The notes: generated by a model from the letters alone, not told the origin. A stretch of DNA of 64,000 nt from VAZQ01 sp963841105 (GCA_963841105.1 CAWJCB010000001.1:310001-374000); one strand, 5' to 3'; shown: positions 35,202-44,519, numbered from the stretch's first letter. Translations and numbers: made by a program.

Positions 35202-36167
35202 ATGCACGTGATCCGTCGCCGCGGCTGGCAATTGCCCGAACGGCTCGCCACCCCCGAGTCCCTGTTTCTTGACCGCCGCAGGTTTCTTGCCGCAACCGGA
35301 GCCGCGGCGATCTCACTGCTGCCCACCGCGGCATGCGCTCAGCGCGTCAGCGACCTGCCCGACCCGACCAAGGACCTCTATCCGGCCAAGCGAAATGAGC
35401 ATTTCACGCTGGACCGGCCGATCACGGACGAGAAGATCAACACCAGCTACAACAACTTCTACGAGTTCGGCGCCAGCAAGAACGTGGTCAAAGCGGCGCA
35501 GGCGCTCAAGCTGCGGCCATGGACGATCAAGATCGACGGGATGGTGGAACAGCCGCGGGAGATCGGCCTGGATGATCTGATCCGCAAGATGCCGCTTGAA
35601 GAGCGGCTTTATCGGCATCGCTGTGTCGAAGCCTGGTCGATGGCCATTCCCTGGACCGGCTTTCCTTTGTCCAAGCTGCTCGAAATGGCGCAGCCGCTAT
35701 CGTCCGCCAAATATCTGCGCATGGAAACCTTCCTGGATACTTCGGTCGCTCCGGGCCAGCGGCAGACCTGGTATCCGTGGCCCTACGTCGAGGGCCTCAC
35801 AATTGCGGAAGCGGGCAATGAGCTCGCTTTCCTCGTCACCGGCGCCTACGGCAAGCCGGTGTCGAAGCAGCAGGGCGCGCCATTGCGCCTGGCCTTGCCC
35901 TGGAAATACGGATTCAAGTCGATCAAATCGATCGTGCGATTCAACTTCACCGATCAGCGGCCGAAGAGCTATTGGGAGGCTTTGCAAGCCTCGGAATACG
36001 GTTTCTGGGCGAACGTCAATCCGCAGGTGCCGCACCCACGCTGGAGCCAGGCCACCGAGGAGTTGATTGGACAAAACGAGAGACGCCCCACCCTCCTCTT
36101 CAATGGTTATGCTGAATACGTTGCCGATCTTTACAAGGGCCTCGAAAAAGAGCGGCTCTGGGCGTAG
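35202..36167 (+). CDS. msrP: protein-methionine-sulfoxide reductase catalytic subunit MsrP (YedY)
   Basis: The 321-residue molybdoenzyme has a Tat leader (DRRRFLAATGAAA). ATG 35202 has a GGAGG site. The Moco-ligating Cys141 lies in YRHRCVEAWSMAIPW, with further family segments KNVVKAAQALKLRPW, MVEQPREIGLDDLI and PLRLALPWKYGFKS. MsrP repairs oxidised methionines in periplasmic proteins. The usual neighbour msrQ (haem membrane protein) is absent here; instead an oxyanion receptor follows. Confidence 0.92.
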   Translation: MHVIRRRGWQLPERLATPESLFLDRRRFLAATGAAAISLLPTAACAQRVSDLPDPTKDLYPAKRNEHFTLDRPITDEKINTSYNNFYEFGASKNVVKAAQALKLRPWTIKIDGMVEQPREIGLDDLIRKMPLEERLYRHRCVEAWSMAIPWTGFPLSKLLEMAQPLSSAKYLRMETFLDTSVAPGQRQTWYPWPYVEGLTIAEAGNELAFLVTGAYGKPVSKQQGAPLRLALPWKYGFKSIKSIVRFNFTDQRPKSYWEALQASEYGFWANVNPQVPHPRWSQATEELIGQNERRPTLLFNGYAEYVADLYKGLEKERLWA

Positions 36168-36219
36168 CTCGAAGCAGCTGAACCGCGCAACGGGCCGCAC
36201 GCGCCGCGGATTAGTCGAG

Positions 36220-37044
36220 ATGTGTGCACGGCTTGTCCTGAGCGTGGTTTGTCTTCTCGCAGCGGTGACGTGCGAAGCACTTGGCCAAAACGCCTCGATT
36301 ACCGTCGCCTCGACCACGTCCACCGAGCAGTCGGGCCTGTTTGGCTACATTCTTCCCCGTTTCACCGCCAGCAGAGGAATAACCGTCAAGGTCGTCGCAT
36401 TAGGGACCGGGCAGGCGCTCGATGTGGGCCGCCGCGGTGATGCGGACGTGGTGTTTGTTCACGATAAGCCGGCGGAAGAAAAATTCGTCGCCGAAGGATT
36501 TGGGGTGCAACGCTTCGAGGTGATGTACAACGACTTCGTGATCGTCGGACCAAAAAGCGATCCCGCCAGGATTGCGGGTGAAAAAGACGTATTGGACGCC
36601 TTTCGAAAGATCGCATCGACAAAGGCGCCCTTCATTTCACGGGGCGACCGCTCCGGAACGCATGAGGCGGAGCTGCGCTACTGGAAGGAAGCCGGCATCG
36701 ACCCCGCCTCTGTCAAGGACGGCTGGTACCGCGAAATCGGCCAGGGCATGGGGCCGGCGCTCAATATGGCCTCGGCATCGGGCGCGTATCTGCTCTCCGA
36801 TCGCGGAACATGGCTTGCCTTCAAGAACAGAGGCGAGCTTGGCATCCTGGTGGAAGGTGACCGCCGCCTGTTCAATCAGTACGGGGTCATTCTCGTGAAC
36901 CCAGCCAGGCATCCTGGTGTGAAGGCACGCGAGGGACAGGCCTTCATCGATTGGCTGGTCTCGCCGGAAGGACAGCGGACGATTGCGGAATACAAGATTG
37001 CAGGCGAGCAGCTCTTCTTTCCCAATGCCGCTCCCACTCAATGA
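36220..37044 (+). CDS. tupA: tungstate-type ABC transporter substrate-binding protein (TupA-like)
   Basis: ATG 36220 starts a signal peptide (VLSVVCLLAAVTCEALGQ). The mature protein opens with ITVASTTSTEQSGLFGYIL, the TTST oxyanion-binding motif of TupA/WtpA-like receptors, then DVVFVHDKPAEEKF, YNDFVIVGPKSDP and ISRGDRSGTHEAEL. It should deliver tungstate (or molybdate) to the permease. Its neighbour upstream is the molybdenum enzyme MsrP. The gene runs tail to tail, with seven bases of overlap, into the permease gene on the other strand, an unusual arrangement. Confidence 0.88.
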   Translation: MCARLVLSVVCLLAAVTCEALGQNASITVASTTSTEQSGLFGYILPRFTASRGITVKVVALGTGQALDVGRRGDADVVFVHDKPAEEKFVAEGFGVQRFEVMYNDFVIVGPKSDPARIAGEKDVLDAFRKIASTKAPFISRGDRSGTHEAELRYWKEAGIDPASVKDGWYREIGQGMGPALNMASASGAYLLSDRGTWLAFKNRGELGILVEGDRRLFNQYGVILVNPARHPGVKAREGQAFIDWLVSPEGQRTIAEYKIAGEQLFFPNAAPTQ

Positions 37045-37745
37045 CCGCGCAAACTGCTTGCCCAGCGATCGAGTGAAAATGCGGTCGCGCTGACCAGGAT
37101 GCTCAGGAAGATCAGGATGAGCCCGAGCGCGAGAGCAAGGGGCAAGTCGCCTTTGCTCGTCTCCAGCGCGATGGCCGTCGTCATGGTTCGCGTGCTTCCC
37201 CTGATGTTGCCGCCGACGATGATAATGGCGCCGACCTCGGCGATGGCGCGCCCGAAAGCCGCAAGCGACGCCGTCAACACGCCGGACGTCCCCATCATCA
37301 ACAGCTCGCGAATGCTGCGCAGAGGCGACGCTCCATCGGTCTGCAGCACGTCGCCGTACTGCGACCACAGCGCGGACGCGAAGCGGTGCACGAGCGCCAC
37401 AACAATTGGAGTGGTAAGGAGTGTCTGGGCGATGATCATGGCGGTCGGCGTGAACAGGAGACCAAGTCTGCCGAGTGGTCCCGAGCGAGAGAGCAACAGA
37501 TAGACGAACAGGCCGACGACGACAGGCGGCAAGCCCAGGAGGGCATTGGCGAGCACGATGGCCGCTTTGCGCCCGGGAAACTCGGCCACCGCCAGCAAGG
37601 CTCCGATCGGCGCGCCGACTATCAGCGCGATAAGTGTCGCCGAGAGACTGATGAAAAGCGACAATGCAACAATCCCGATCAATTCGGCATTGAGCGTCAG
37701 AATAAGCCTGCAGGCGATGACAACGGACGAAGCGAGATCAGGCAT
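37038..37745 (-). CDS. tupB: tungstate-type ABC transporter permease (TupB-like)
   Basis: The product has 235 residues with five to six membrane spans. The coupling loop AFGRAIAEVGAIIIVGGNIRG is diagnostic of TupB-type oxyanion permeases; GLPPVVVGLFVYLLLSRSGPLG is also characteristic of molybdate/tungstate permeases. The gene is on the opposite strand to the receptor, sharing its last seven bases, and no ATPase (TupC) lies on either side. It is divergent from the SDR gene with only 14 bases between starts, so promoters must lie inside neighbouring genes or overlap closely. Confidence 0.88.
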   Translation of the reverse strand: MPDLASSVVIACRLILTLNAELIGIVALSLFISLSATLIALIVGAPIGALLAVAEFPGRKAAIVLANALLGLPPVVVGLFVYLLLSRSGPLGRLGLLFTPTAMIIAQTLLTTPIVVALVHRFASALWSQYGDVLQTDGASPLRSIRELLMMGTSGVLTASLAAFGRAIAEVGAIIIVGGNIRGSTRTMTTAIALETSKGDLPLALALGLILIFLSILVSATAFSLDRWASSLRGH

Positions 37746-37759
37746 GGAGTTGAGATAGC

Positions 37760-38536
37760 ATGAGCGCCCGCGCGTTGTTCAACCTCACGGGGCGCGTGGC
37801 GCTTGTCACCGGCGCATCGAGCGGTCTTGGCGTGCGGTTCGCGCACGTATTGGCCGCCGAGGGGGCGTCGGTGGTCCTGGTGGCGCGCCGCGCCGAGCGC
37901 CTGTCGGCGGTGCAGACCGCCATCGAACGCGCCGGCGGCCGCGCCATCGCCGTCGCCGCCGACGTGCTCGACCGCGCTGCGATGACCCAGGCGTTCGAGC
38001 AGGCCGAGCACGCCTTCGGCTGCGTCACCATACTGGTCAACAATGCCGGAGTGGCGCATGGGAGCCGTGCCGTCGAGCTGCCTGAAGAGGAATGGCGGCG
38101 CGTTATCGGCACCAATCTCGATGCGGTGTTCTTCTGGGCGCAGGAGGCGGCGCGGCGCATGCTCGCAGCCGGCGAGCCGGGCGCCATCATCAACATCGCA
38201 TCCGTGCTCGGCCTCGGTGTGGCCAAGGGCACCGTTGCATATGCGGTGGCGAAATCCGGCGTCATCCAGCTTACCAAGGCGCTCGGCTTGGAGCTGGCTT
38301 TCAAGGGCATCCGGGTCAATGCGATCGCGCCGGGTTGGTTCGTGACCGATCTCAACCGCGACTACCTCACCGGCGCGCAGGGCGCCGCCCTCAAGCGGGA
38401 GATCCCGGCGGGGCGCTTCGGCGAGGAAGGCGATCTGGACGGCGCCATTCTGCTGCTCGCCTCTGATGCCGGGCGCTACATGACAGGCGCTACCATCGTC
38501 GTCGATGGCGGGCAGATACTGGCGCTGCGCGGCTGA
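37760..38536 (+). CDS. SDR family oxidoreductase
   Basis: This is a 258-residue classical SDR: TGASSGLG near residue 18, NNAGVAHG, Ser in INIASVLG, Tyr/Lys in YAVAKSG and the closing MTGATIVVDGG. It is close in type to 3-oxoacyl-ACP reductase and glucose dehydrogenase-like enzymes. It precedes an acyl-CoA dehydrogenase by 40 bases, so a role in acyl-CoA or related catabolism is reasonable. It is similar in length but not closely related in sequence to the SDR at 747-1523. Confidence 0.85.
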   Translation: MSARALFNLTGRVALVTGASSGLGVRFAHVLAAEGASVVLVARRAERLSAVQTAIERAGGRAIAVAADVLDRAAMTQAFEQAEHAFGCVTILVNNAGVAHGSRAVELPEEEWRRVIGTNLDAVFFWAQEAARRMLAAGEPGAIINIASVLGLGVAKGTVAYAVAKSGVIQLTKALGLELAFKGIRVNAIAPGWFVTDLNRDYLTGAQGAALKREIPAGRFGEEGDLDGAILLLASDAGRYMTGATIVVDGGQILALRG

Positions 38537-38576
38537 ATGATCAGCACCTGCAAGTCCAGCAAGGTCGGATGCGAGC

Positions 38577-39788
38577 ATGGATTTCACTCTGTCGCCTGAA
38601 ATCGAGGACGTTCGCCGGCGGACACGGCGCTTCGTCGAGAATCACGTCATGCCGATCGAGGCCGATCGGGCCAACTATGACGCGCACGAGAATATCAGCC
38701 TCGAGGTTCTGCCCGGCCTACAGGAAAAGGCCAAGGCAGAGGGACTCTGGGCGCCGCAGGCGCCGAAGGAATATGGCGGAATGGCACTGCCGATCATCGG
38801 CTGGGCCGCCATGTACGAGGAAGCCAATCGTTCGATCTTCGGCCCGCTCGCGTTCAACTGCGCGGCACCCGACGACGGCAATATGAACCTGCTCGCCCGT
38901 ACCGGCACTCCCGCGCAAAAGGAAACCTGGCTCGCACCCATTGTTTCAGGAGAAGTGCGCTCCGCCTTCGCCATGACGGAGCCTGCCCCGGGCGGCGGCT
39001 CCGACCCGGGCATGATCCGTACCCAGGCCGAACGCAGGGGCAATGCCTGGGTGATCCGTGGCCACAAATGGTTCATCACCGGAGCGGGGATTGCCGATCA
39101 TTTCATCCTGATTGCCCGCACATCTGATGATGCACGCCGCGGTCTTACGGCCTTCCTGTTTCACCGCGATCAGCCCGGCTGGCGCATCCTGCGGCGCATT
39201 CCCATCATGGGCCCGGAAGAGCACGGGGGACACTGCGAGCTCGAATTCGACGGCCTGGAAGTCGCGGACGAGAATGTGCTGATGCAGGTCGGCGATGGCT
39301 TGCGGGCGACGCAGATCCGGCTTGGGCCGGCGCGCCTCACCCACTGCATGCGCTGGCTGGGGCTGGCGAAGCGATGCATGGAAATTGCGCAGAGCTATGT
39401 CGGAACGCGCGAAGGCTTCGGCGTCAAGCTTGCCGACCGCGAAAGCGTGCAGATCAAGCTCGGTGAAGTGGCGCACGCGATTGCCATTGGTCGGCTCCTG
39501 GTCATGCATGCTGCCTGGAAGCTCGATCAAGGCGACCGTGCGCGCAAGGAGGTCTCGATGGCGAAGATACATGTGGCCGACACCCTGCACCGCGCCGCGG
39601 ACGTTGCCATCCAGCTCAACGGCGCGCGCGGCTACTCGAAAGACACGGTCCTTGAATGGATCTACCGCTATGCCCGCCAGGCACGCCTCGTCGACGGCGC
39701 CTCCGAGGTGCACAATATGGTGCTCGCACGTTTCATGCAGGACGAAGGCCGCGACTTCTGGAGCTGGAGCGCCAACAACCGGGTATGA
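38577..39788 (+). CDS. acyl-CoA dehydrogenase family protein
   Basis: The product has 403 residues. FAD/ACAD marks: FAMTEPAPGGGSDPG, GHKWFITGAG, GARGYSKDTVLEWIYRYARQARLVDGASEVHNM near the end. The pattern fits the ACAD10/11-like branch (long or branched-chain or 4-hydroxy acids) rather than the classical short-chain enzymes. It is probably co-transcribed with the SDR upstream and is convergent with the Bug receptor gene downstream. Confidence 0.88.
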   Translation: MDFTLSPEIEDVRRRTRRFVENHVMPIEADRANYDAHENISLEVLPGLQEKAKAEGLWAPQAPKEYGGMALPIIGWAAMYEEANRSIFGPLAFNCAAPDDGNMNLLARTGTPAQKETWLAPIVSGEVRSAFAMTEPAPGGGSDPGMIRTQAERRGNAWVIRGHKWFITGAGIADHFILIARTSDDARRGLTAFLFHRDQPGWRILRRIPIMGPEEHGGHCELEFDGLEVADENVLMQVGDGLRATQIRLGPARLTHCMRWLGLAKRCMEIAQSYVGTREGFGVKLADRESVQIKLGEVAHAIAIGRLLVMHAAWKLDQGDRARKEVSMAKIHVADTLHRAADVAIQLNGARGYSKDTVLEWIYRYARQARLVDGASEVHNMVLARFMQDEGRDFWSWSANNRV

Positions 39789-39815
39789 GCAGACGCCGAG
39801 CGAGCTTCGCAGGCG

Positions 39816-40916
39816 TCAATCGAGCTGCAGGTTGGCGGCGCGGATAACCTGCGCCCATTTCGCCGTCTCCCGGCGCATCTGCTCGGACATCTCCTGCGGC
39901 GAGCTTTGCAACACCTCGGTTCCGGCGTCGATCAGCTTCTGGCGCACAACAGGGTCCGCGGCCGCTGCGATATAGGTGTCGCGCAGCTTGCCGATGATTG
40001 CCTCCGGCGTCTTCGCCGGGACAACAAAGCCTTGCCACGGCCAGGCCTCGAAACCGGCAAGCCCTGGTGTCGCCGCCACCGGCGGAACGCCCGGAAGCTC
40101 TACCCGCGGAGTAAGCGCCGCGACGCCCAGCGCCTTGAGGGTACCGGCGGCGATATGCGAGCGCGCGGTGGCATAATCGACGAACATCATGTGCACATCG
40201 CCGCCGAGAAGACCCTGCACCGCAGGCCCCGCGCCGCGATACGGCACCTCGTTGAGCCTGATGCCGGCGGCCTGCGCAAACAGCACGCCGGCAAGGTGGA
40301 ACGGATTGCCCACGCCGGCATGCGCCAAATCGATCTTGCCCGGCTCTCGCTTGGCCTGCTCGATGAGCTCGGCCACGGAATTGACCTTGAGCTTGGTGGG
40401 ATTGACGACCAGCACGGTGACAAAGCGGGCGGTGAGCGTCACCGGCGCGAAGTCCTTGACCGGGTCAAAGGGAAGCTTCTTGTAGAGGCTGGAATTGGCG
40501 GCGTACGTCGCCACATCGCCGAGGAGCACGGTGTAGCCGTCAGGCGGCGCCTTCGCGACGAAATCCGCTCCGAGATTCGTCGCGGCGCCCGGCTTGTTTT
40601 CGACGACGATCGGCTGGCCGATGAGATCGGACATTTTCTGCCCGACCAGTCGTGCGAAAAAATCAGTGCCACCGCCCGCCGGATAAGGGACAATCAGATG
40701 GATCGGCTTGCTCGGATACGTCTGCGCGCTCGCGCTCTGCGAGCCGATGATCGTGCTTAGCGCGATGATCGCGATCAACAATGTGCGGACAAGTGGCGCC
40801 TCGCCCGGCTTCTGCTGCGAAGATTTAGTGCGGCGCGGCAGCGACCGAAAATTGCGGGCTATGCACAAAGCAGGAATGCCGTATTGTCCACGATCGGTCA
40901 GCATCGACATACGCAC
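39816..40916 (-). CDS. tripartite tricarboxylate transporter-type substrate-binding protein (Bug family)
   Basis: The receptor core is typical: YPSKPIHLIVPYPAGGGTD, NKPGAATNLGADFVAKAPPDGYTVLLGD, LPFDPVKDFAPVT, YRGAGPAVQGLLGGDVHM. The signal peptide (TLLIAIIALSTIIGSQSASA) begins only about residue 43 from the annotated ATG; the true start is probably a TTG near that point, as no other ATG fits. No TctA/TctB membrane genes are near. Such orphan Bug receptors are numerous in this kind of genome and bind carboxylates. Confidence 0.85.
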   Translation of the reverse strand: MRMSMLTDRGQYGIPALCIARNFRSLPRRTKSSQQKPGEAPLVRTLLIAIIALSTIIGSQSASAQTYPSKPIHLIVPYPAGGGTDFFARLVGQKMSDLIGQPIVVENKPGAATNLGADFVAKAPPDGYTVLLGDVATYAANSSLYKKLPFDPVKDFAPVTLTARFVTVLVVNPTKLKVNSVAELIEQAKREPGKIDLAHAGVGNPFHLAGVLFAQAAGIRLNEVPYRGAGPAVQGLLGGDVHMMFVDYATARSHIAAGTLKALGVAALTPRVELPGVPPVAATPGLAGFEAWPWQGFVVPAKTPEAIIGKLRDTYIAAAADPVVRQKLIDAGTEVLQSSPQEMSEQMRRETAKWAQVIRAANLQLD

Positions 40917-41050
40917 CCCTCACATCACGGCTCGGCAATGCAAGACAGAGAGAACTTGAATCGCACAAGAAAGTCCAGATGCTCGCTAACTCGAAGTTTC
41001 CAAGTGCTTTTTCGGCGTAGCCCGGTCAACGCCGCCGTTCGGAGACTCTC

Positions 41051-41959
41051 ATGACGACGGCGGCACAAAGCGCACAAGCAGCCGCGGCTTCATCAGGCGG
41101 GCCGGCCGGAAGGAAGCGCATCATCGTCGATGCGCAGGTCCACCTTTGGCAGGCGGAGACCCCGGACTGGCGCTGGGTTCCGGACCGCCCGCCGCAACTT
41201 CCTGAGCCGTTCACAATCGAGAAGCTCGTGCCGATGATGGATACGGCGGGCGTCGACCGCGCCGTGATCGTGCCGCCGTCGTGGACCGGCGACCGCAACG
41301 ATTGTGGGCTGGAGGCGGCCAAGCGATACCCCGAGCACTTCGCCGTCATGGGCCGCCTCGCGATTGAAAATCCGGCATCGGCTGCGCTCCTTCCGCTATG
41401 GAAGGAGCAACCGGGAATGCTGGGGGTGCGGCTGACGTTCCATCGCGCGCAGAGCGCGCTGCTGCAAGGCGACACGACCGACTGGTTCTGGCCCGCCGCC
41501 GAGAAGGCCGCCCTGCCCGTCATGATTTTCGTGCCGGGCAATGTCCCGAAGTTCGCGCCTATCGCGGAGCGCCACCCCGGGTTGTCGCTGATCATCGATC
41601 ACATGAGCCTGACAGTCGAGATCGCCAAGAGCGGCACGATCGAAAATGCGATCGACGATGTGGTGGCTCTTGCCAAATATCCGAACGTCTCGGTGAAGCT
41701 CTCATCGGCGCCGACCTATTCGTTCGAGCCATACCCCTGGCGCGACATGACGGAGCATCTCCGGCGCTGCTTCGACGCATATGGCCCACGGCGCTGCTAC
41801 TGGGGCACCGATCTCACCAATGCATTTGCAAAATCCACCTACCGGCAGCGCGTCACACATTTCACCGAAGAGCTTGATTTCCTGTCGGAGGATGACAAGG
41901 ACTGGGTGATGGGCCGCGCGATCCTGGCTCGGCTGGGTTGGACGCCGCCGCCGGACTAA
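41051..41959 (+). CDS. amidohydrolase 2 family metal-dependent hydrolase
   Basis: The 302-residue TIM-barrel protein of the amidohydrolase-2/lactonase-decarboxylase group contains IIVDAQVHLW (HxH-equivalent), LGVRLTFHR, SLIIDHMSL (His and Asp) and the metal Asp in YWGTDLTNAF. It fits 2-pyrone-4,6-dicarboxylate lactonase-like and related hydrolases acting on aromatic-derived acids. There is no signal peptide. It is followed 62 bases later by the beta-propeller gene. Confidence 0.82.
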   Translation: MTTAAQSAQAAAASSGGPAGRKRIIVDAQVHLWQAETPDWRWVPDRPPQLPEPFTIEKLVPMMDTAGVDRAVIVPPSWTGDRNDCGLEAAKRYPEHFAVMGRLAIENPASAALLPLWKEQPGMLGVRLTFHRAQSALLQGDTTDWFWPAAEKAALPVMIFVPGNVPKFAPIAERHPGLSLIIDHMSLTVEIAKSGTIENAIDDVVALAKYPNVSVKLSSAPTYSFEPYPWRDMTEHLRRCFDAYGPRRCYWGTDLTNAFAKSTYRQRVTHFTEELDFLSEDDKDWVMGRAILARLGWTPPPD

Positions 41960-42020
41960 CTGCTTATCAGCATGTTGTAGGGGCGGGTTTCAAACCCGCA
42001 CCTCCTGATCGGAATGACCG

Positions 42021-42956
42021 ATGACCAACGTGAACGGCGCGCGCGGTTTGATAGCCGTCGACAAGATGGGGACGAAGGTCCTGTTCCTCGATCCCGCGAG
42101 CTTCGTGACGCAGATCGTCCTCGACGGCTTTCCTCGCACCGTGCACGAGCTCCTTGTCGTGCCGGAAACCGCCCTCGCCTATGTACCGATCTTCGGCGAC
42201 GGAATTCACGGCCGCAATCCCAATCCCGGCCATCTTCTGTGCATCATCGACCTTGCGCGGCGCGCCCATGTCGGAGACATCGATTTGCGGCCCTGCATCG
42301 CGCCGCATACGCTGAAGCTGGCGCCGGACGGCCTGATCTACATCACCTGCGAGAACAGCGCGGTTGTCGCGGTGATCGACCGCTCGACCCACAAGGTCGT
42401 GGACGCCATCGACTCCGGTTCTACCAATGGCCACCGCCTCATCATCTCGCCGGACGGCCGCCGCCTGTACACGGAGAATGAGGAAGACGGCACGGTGTCG
42501 GTGATCGATCTGCGCAAGCGAAAGCTGCTGCGGCAGATCAAAACCCCGCGCGCGCTCGCCGGCATTGCCATTTCCGCGGATGGCCGCACCGTGGTCGCAG
42601 TCGACGACGAGGAGCCGACGCTCTTTTTGATTGACGCCGAAACCGAAAGCGTCGTCCATGCCGTGCGGCTGGAAGGAATTCCGGAGGCGGCACAGATCGC
42701 CCGCTACAGCCCCGACAACGGCATCATTGGGGTCACCAGCCTCAAGAGCAACACGGTCACCTTGATCGACCCGGCGTTCCGTCAACAGACCGCCATCAGG
42801 GTAGGAAGCCAGCCCATGGACATGGCATTCCGCGGCGACGAAGTGTTCGTCGCCTGTCAGGGCGACGGCTCCGTGCATGTGGTCGATATTCCGGCGCGTC
42901 GCGTCAAGCACCGCTTCAATGCCGGCGTTGGCTGCGAGTCGCTGGCGTTTTTCTAG
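42021..42956 (+). CDS. YncE-like beta-propeller protein (YVTN repeats)
   Basis: The product has 311 residues with at least five repeats of the type 'xxVxVID...xxTVVxxI' (VAVIDRSTHKVVDAI, VSVIDLRKRKLLRQI, LFLIDAETESVVHAV, VTLIDPAFRQQTAI, VHVVDIPARRVKHRF) and SPDGRRLYTENE turns. It is an all-beta propeller for protein or ligand binding. There is no signal peptide, so as annotated it would be cytoplasmic, unlike most YncE proteins. Function unknown. Confidence 0.75.
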   Translation: MTNVNGARGLIAVDKMGTKVLFLDPASFVTQIVLDGFPRTVHELLVVPETALAYVPIFGDGIHGRNPNPGHLLCIIDLARRAHVGDIDLRPCIAPHTLKLAPDGLIYITCENSAVVAVIDRSTHKVVDAIDSGSTNGHRLIISPDGRRLYTENEEDGTVSVIDLRKRKLLRQIKTPRALAGIAISADGRTVVAVDDEEPTLFLIDAETESVVHAVRLEGIPEAAQIARYSPDNGIIGVTSLKSNTVTLIDPAFRQQTAIRVGSQPMDMAFRGDEVFVACQGDGSVHVVDIPARRVKHRFNAGVGCESLAFF

Positions 42957-42974
42957 AAGTTTGGGGAACTAACC

Positions 42975-43432
42975 ATGACGATCGTTAGCATGAGAGCTGC
43001 GACGCCGAAGCCGACGATTGGCGAGTTGTGCGGGCGACTGAAATCGGGGCCTTGGCTCGGGATCGGGCCGAGCGAACCGAGGCTGACCGGCAACTGTCGC
43101 CGGAATTGGTTGCGAGGATGCGGGATGCGGTCCTGTTCCGGATCATGCCGTCGGCGATGTACGGCGGTTACGAATATGGATTTGACGCCCTTGTATCTTT
43201 GGTCGCCCCGGTGGCGGCGGGCTGCGGATCTTCGGGCTGGGTTTTCAGCCTCGGCATCGTCCACCAGTGGCTGGCGGCGACATTTCCACAGCAGGCGCAG
43301 GACGAGTACTGGTCTGATCCGGACGGGATTGCAGCCCGATCCTATGCGCCCGTGGGCAACGCGGCGTCACGGCGCAAGTCCAACAGCGGCGGAATAGTAG
43401 CCGAAGCCCGATGGCCAAATCCGCGTGACGCC
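42975..43432 (+). pseudogene. acyl-CoA dehydrogenase-like flavin monooxygenase, truncated and frameshifted
   Basis: After MTIVSMRAATPKPTIGEL (from ATG 42975) the frame must change near 43025 to continue with RATEIGALARDRAERTEADR, LSPELVARMRDAVLFRIM, YGGYEYG, GCGSSGWVFSLGIVHQWL and RSYAPVG, the N-terminal third of HsaA/HpaH-like group D flavin monooxygenases. Unlike the other shifts in the window, this one is a missing base, and similarity fades at RWPNPRD near 43425, where the tail-to-tail Bug gene begins. The C-terminal 250 or so residues are gone, so it is a true remnant. Confidence 0.7.
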
Positions 43433-44425
43433 TCACTCTACTTTGATGTTTGCCAGACGTGCCGCTTCGATGAAGTCACGGATCTCTGCAGAGACAAGTG
43501 CCTTGAACTCTTCGACTGTACCGCCGCCCGGAACGACGCCCTGCGCGCCGAGCTTAGCCACTGTGTCCGGGTGCAGAAGAATTTTGCTTACTTCGGAATT
43601 GAGTCGCTCGACGACCTCCTTCGGCGTACCGGCAGTCGTGAACAACCCGAACCACTGATTGGCTTCGAAACCCGGGAATCCGGATTCGGCCACCGTCGGC
43701 GCATGGGGAAATTGCCGGTCGCGCGCGAGCCCGCCGGTGCCGATCAGCCTGAGGCTGCCGTCTTCGATTTTGGACAGCGAGGTCAACGGCGACAGTACCG
43801 CGAGCTGCACGTCGCCGGCGAGCGTGGCTGTGATCATCGACGCGGAGCCACGATAGGGGATGTGCTGCAGCTTGATGCCGGCGCGTTGGCTCAACACCTC
43901 GACAACCAGACGCGCTTGGCTCGTTGCGCCCGGTGACGCGTAGTTGAGCTTACCCGGCTCCGCTTTGGCGAGCGCCACGAATTCGCTGATCGTGGCCGCC
44001 GGAACTTTCGGATTAACCAGAAACAAGAATGCATTTTTGGCCACCAGCGCAATCGGCGCGAGGTCGTGCTCGGTATCGTAGGGTAATTTCGCGTTGAGGG
44101 CCGGATTGATCGTGTGTGTCGAGGCGACCATCAGCAGCGTGTAGCCGTCAGGAGTTGCCTTCGCCACGACGTTGGTGCCGATCATCCCGCTTGCACCTGC
44201 CCTGTTGTCGATCACCAGCGGCCGGCCGAGGACTTTTTCGAGGGAAGGCTGAATGATCCGCGCGATAATGTCCACGCCGCCGCCCGGTGGGAATGGAACG
44301 ATGAGCTGGATCGGCCGATCGGGATAACCGCCAGTCTGCGCGCCGGCCACGCCGAACACGACGAATACGCCGGCAATCCAGGCGAGAGGCCAAGCGGACA
44401 TGCGGCACGTATGCGATCGAACCAT
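43433..44425 (-). CDS. tripartite tricarboxylate transporter-type substrate-binding protein (Bug family)
   Basis: The second ATG (44425) has GGAGG six bases upstream, while the first (44431) would touch that site, so I take 44425. The signal peptide (WPLAWIAGVFVVFGVAGAQ) is followed by YPDRPIQLIVPFPPGGGVD, NRAGASGMIGTNVVAKATPDGYTLL, LPYDTEHDLAPI and YRGSASMITATLAGDVQL. No TctAB partners are nearby. Its 3' end replaces the missing part of the flavin monooxygenase gene. Confidence 0.88.
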   Translation of the reverse strand: MVRSHTCRMSAWPLAWIAGVFVVFGVAGAQTGGYPDRPIQLIVPFPPGGGVDIIARIIQPSLEKVLGRPLVIDNRAGASGMIGTNVVAKATPDGYTLLMVASTHTINPALNAKLPYDTEHDLAPIALVAKNAFLFLVNPKVPAATISEFVALAKAEPGKLNYASPGATSQARLVVEVLSQRAGIKLQHIPYRGSASMITATLAGDVQLAVLSPLTSLSKIEDGSLRLIGTGGLARDRQFPHAPTVAESGFPGFEANQWFGLFTTAGTPKEVVERLNSEVSKILLHPDTVAKLGAQGVVPGGGTVEEFKALVSAEIRDFIEAARLANIKVE

Positions 44426-44519
44426 GAGCATCCTCCGGTCACAAATAGAAACCTTCCGATCATCGTGGCGGCGCGCCGAAGATCATTGTTAATATCGAGG
44501 CTCTTCTGATGAACCCCGC

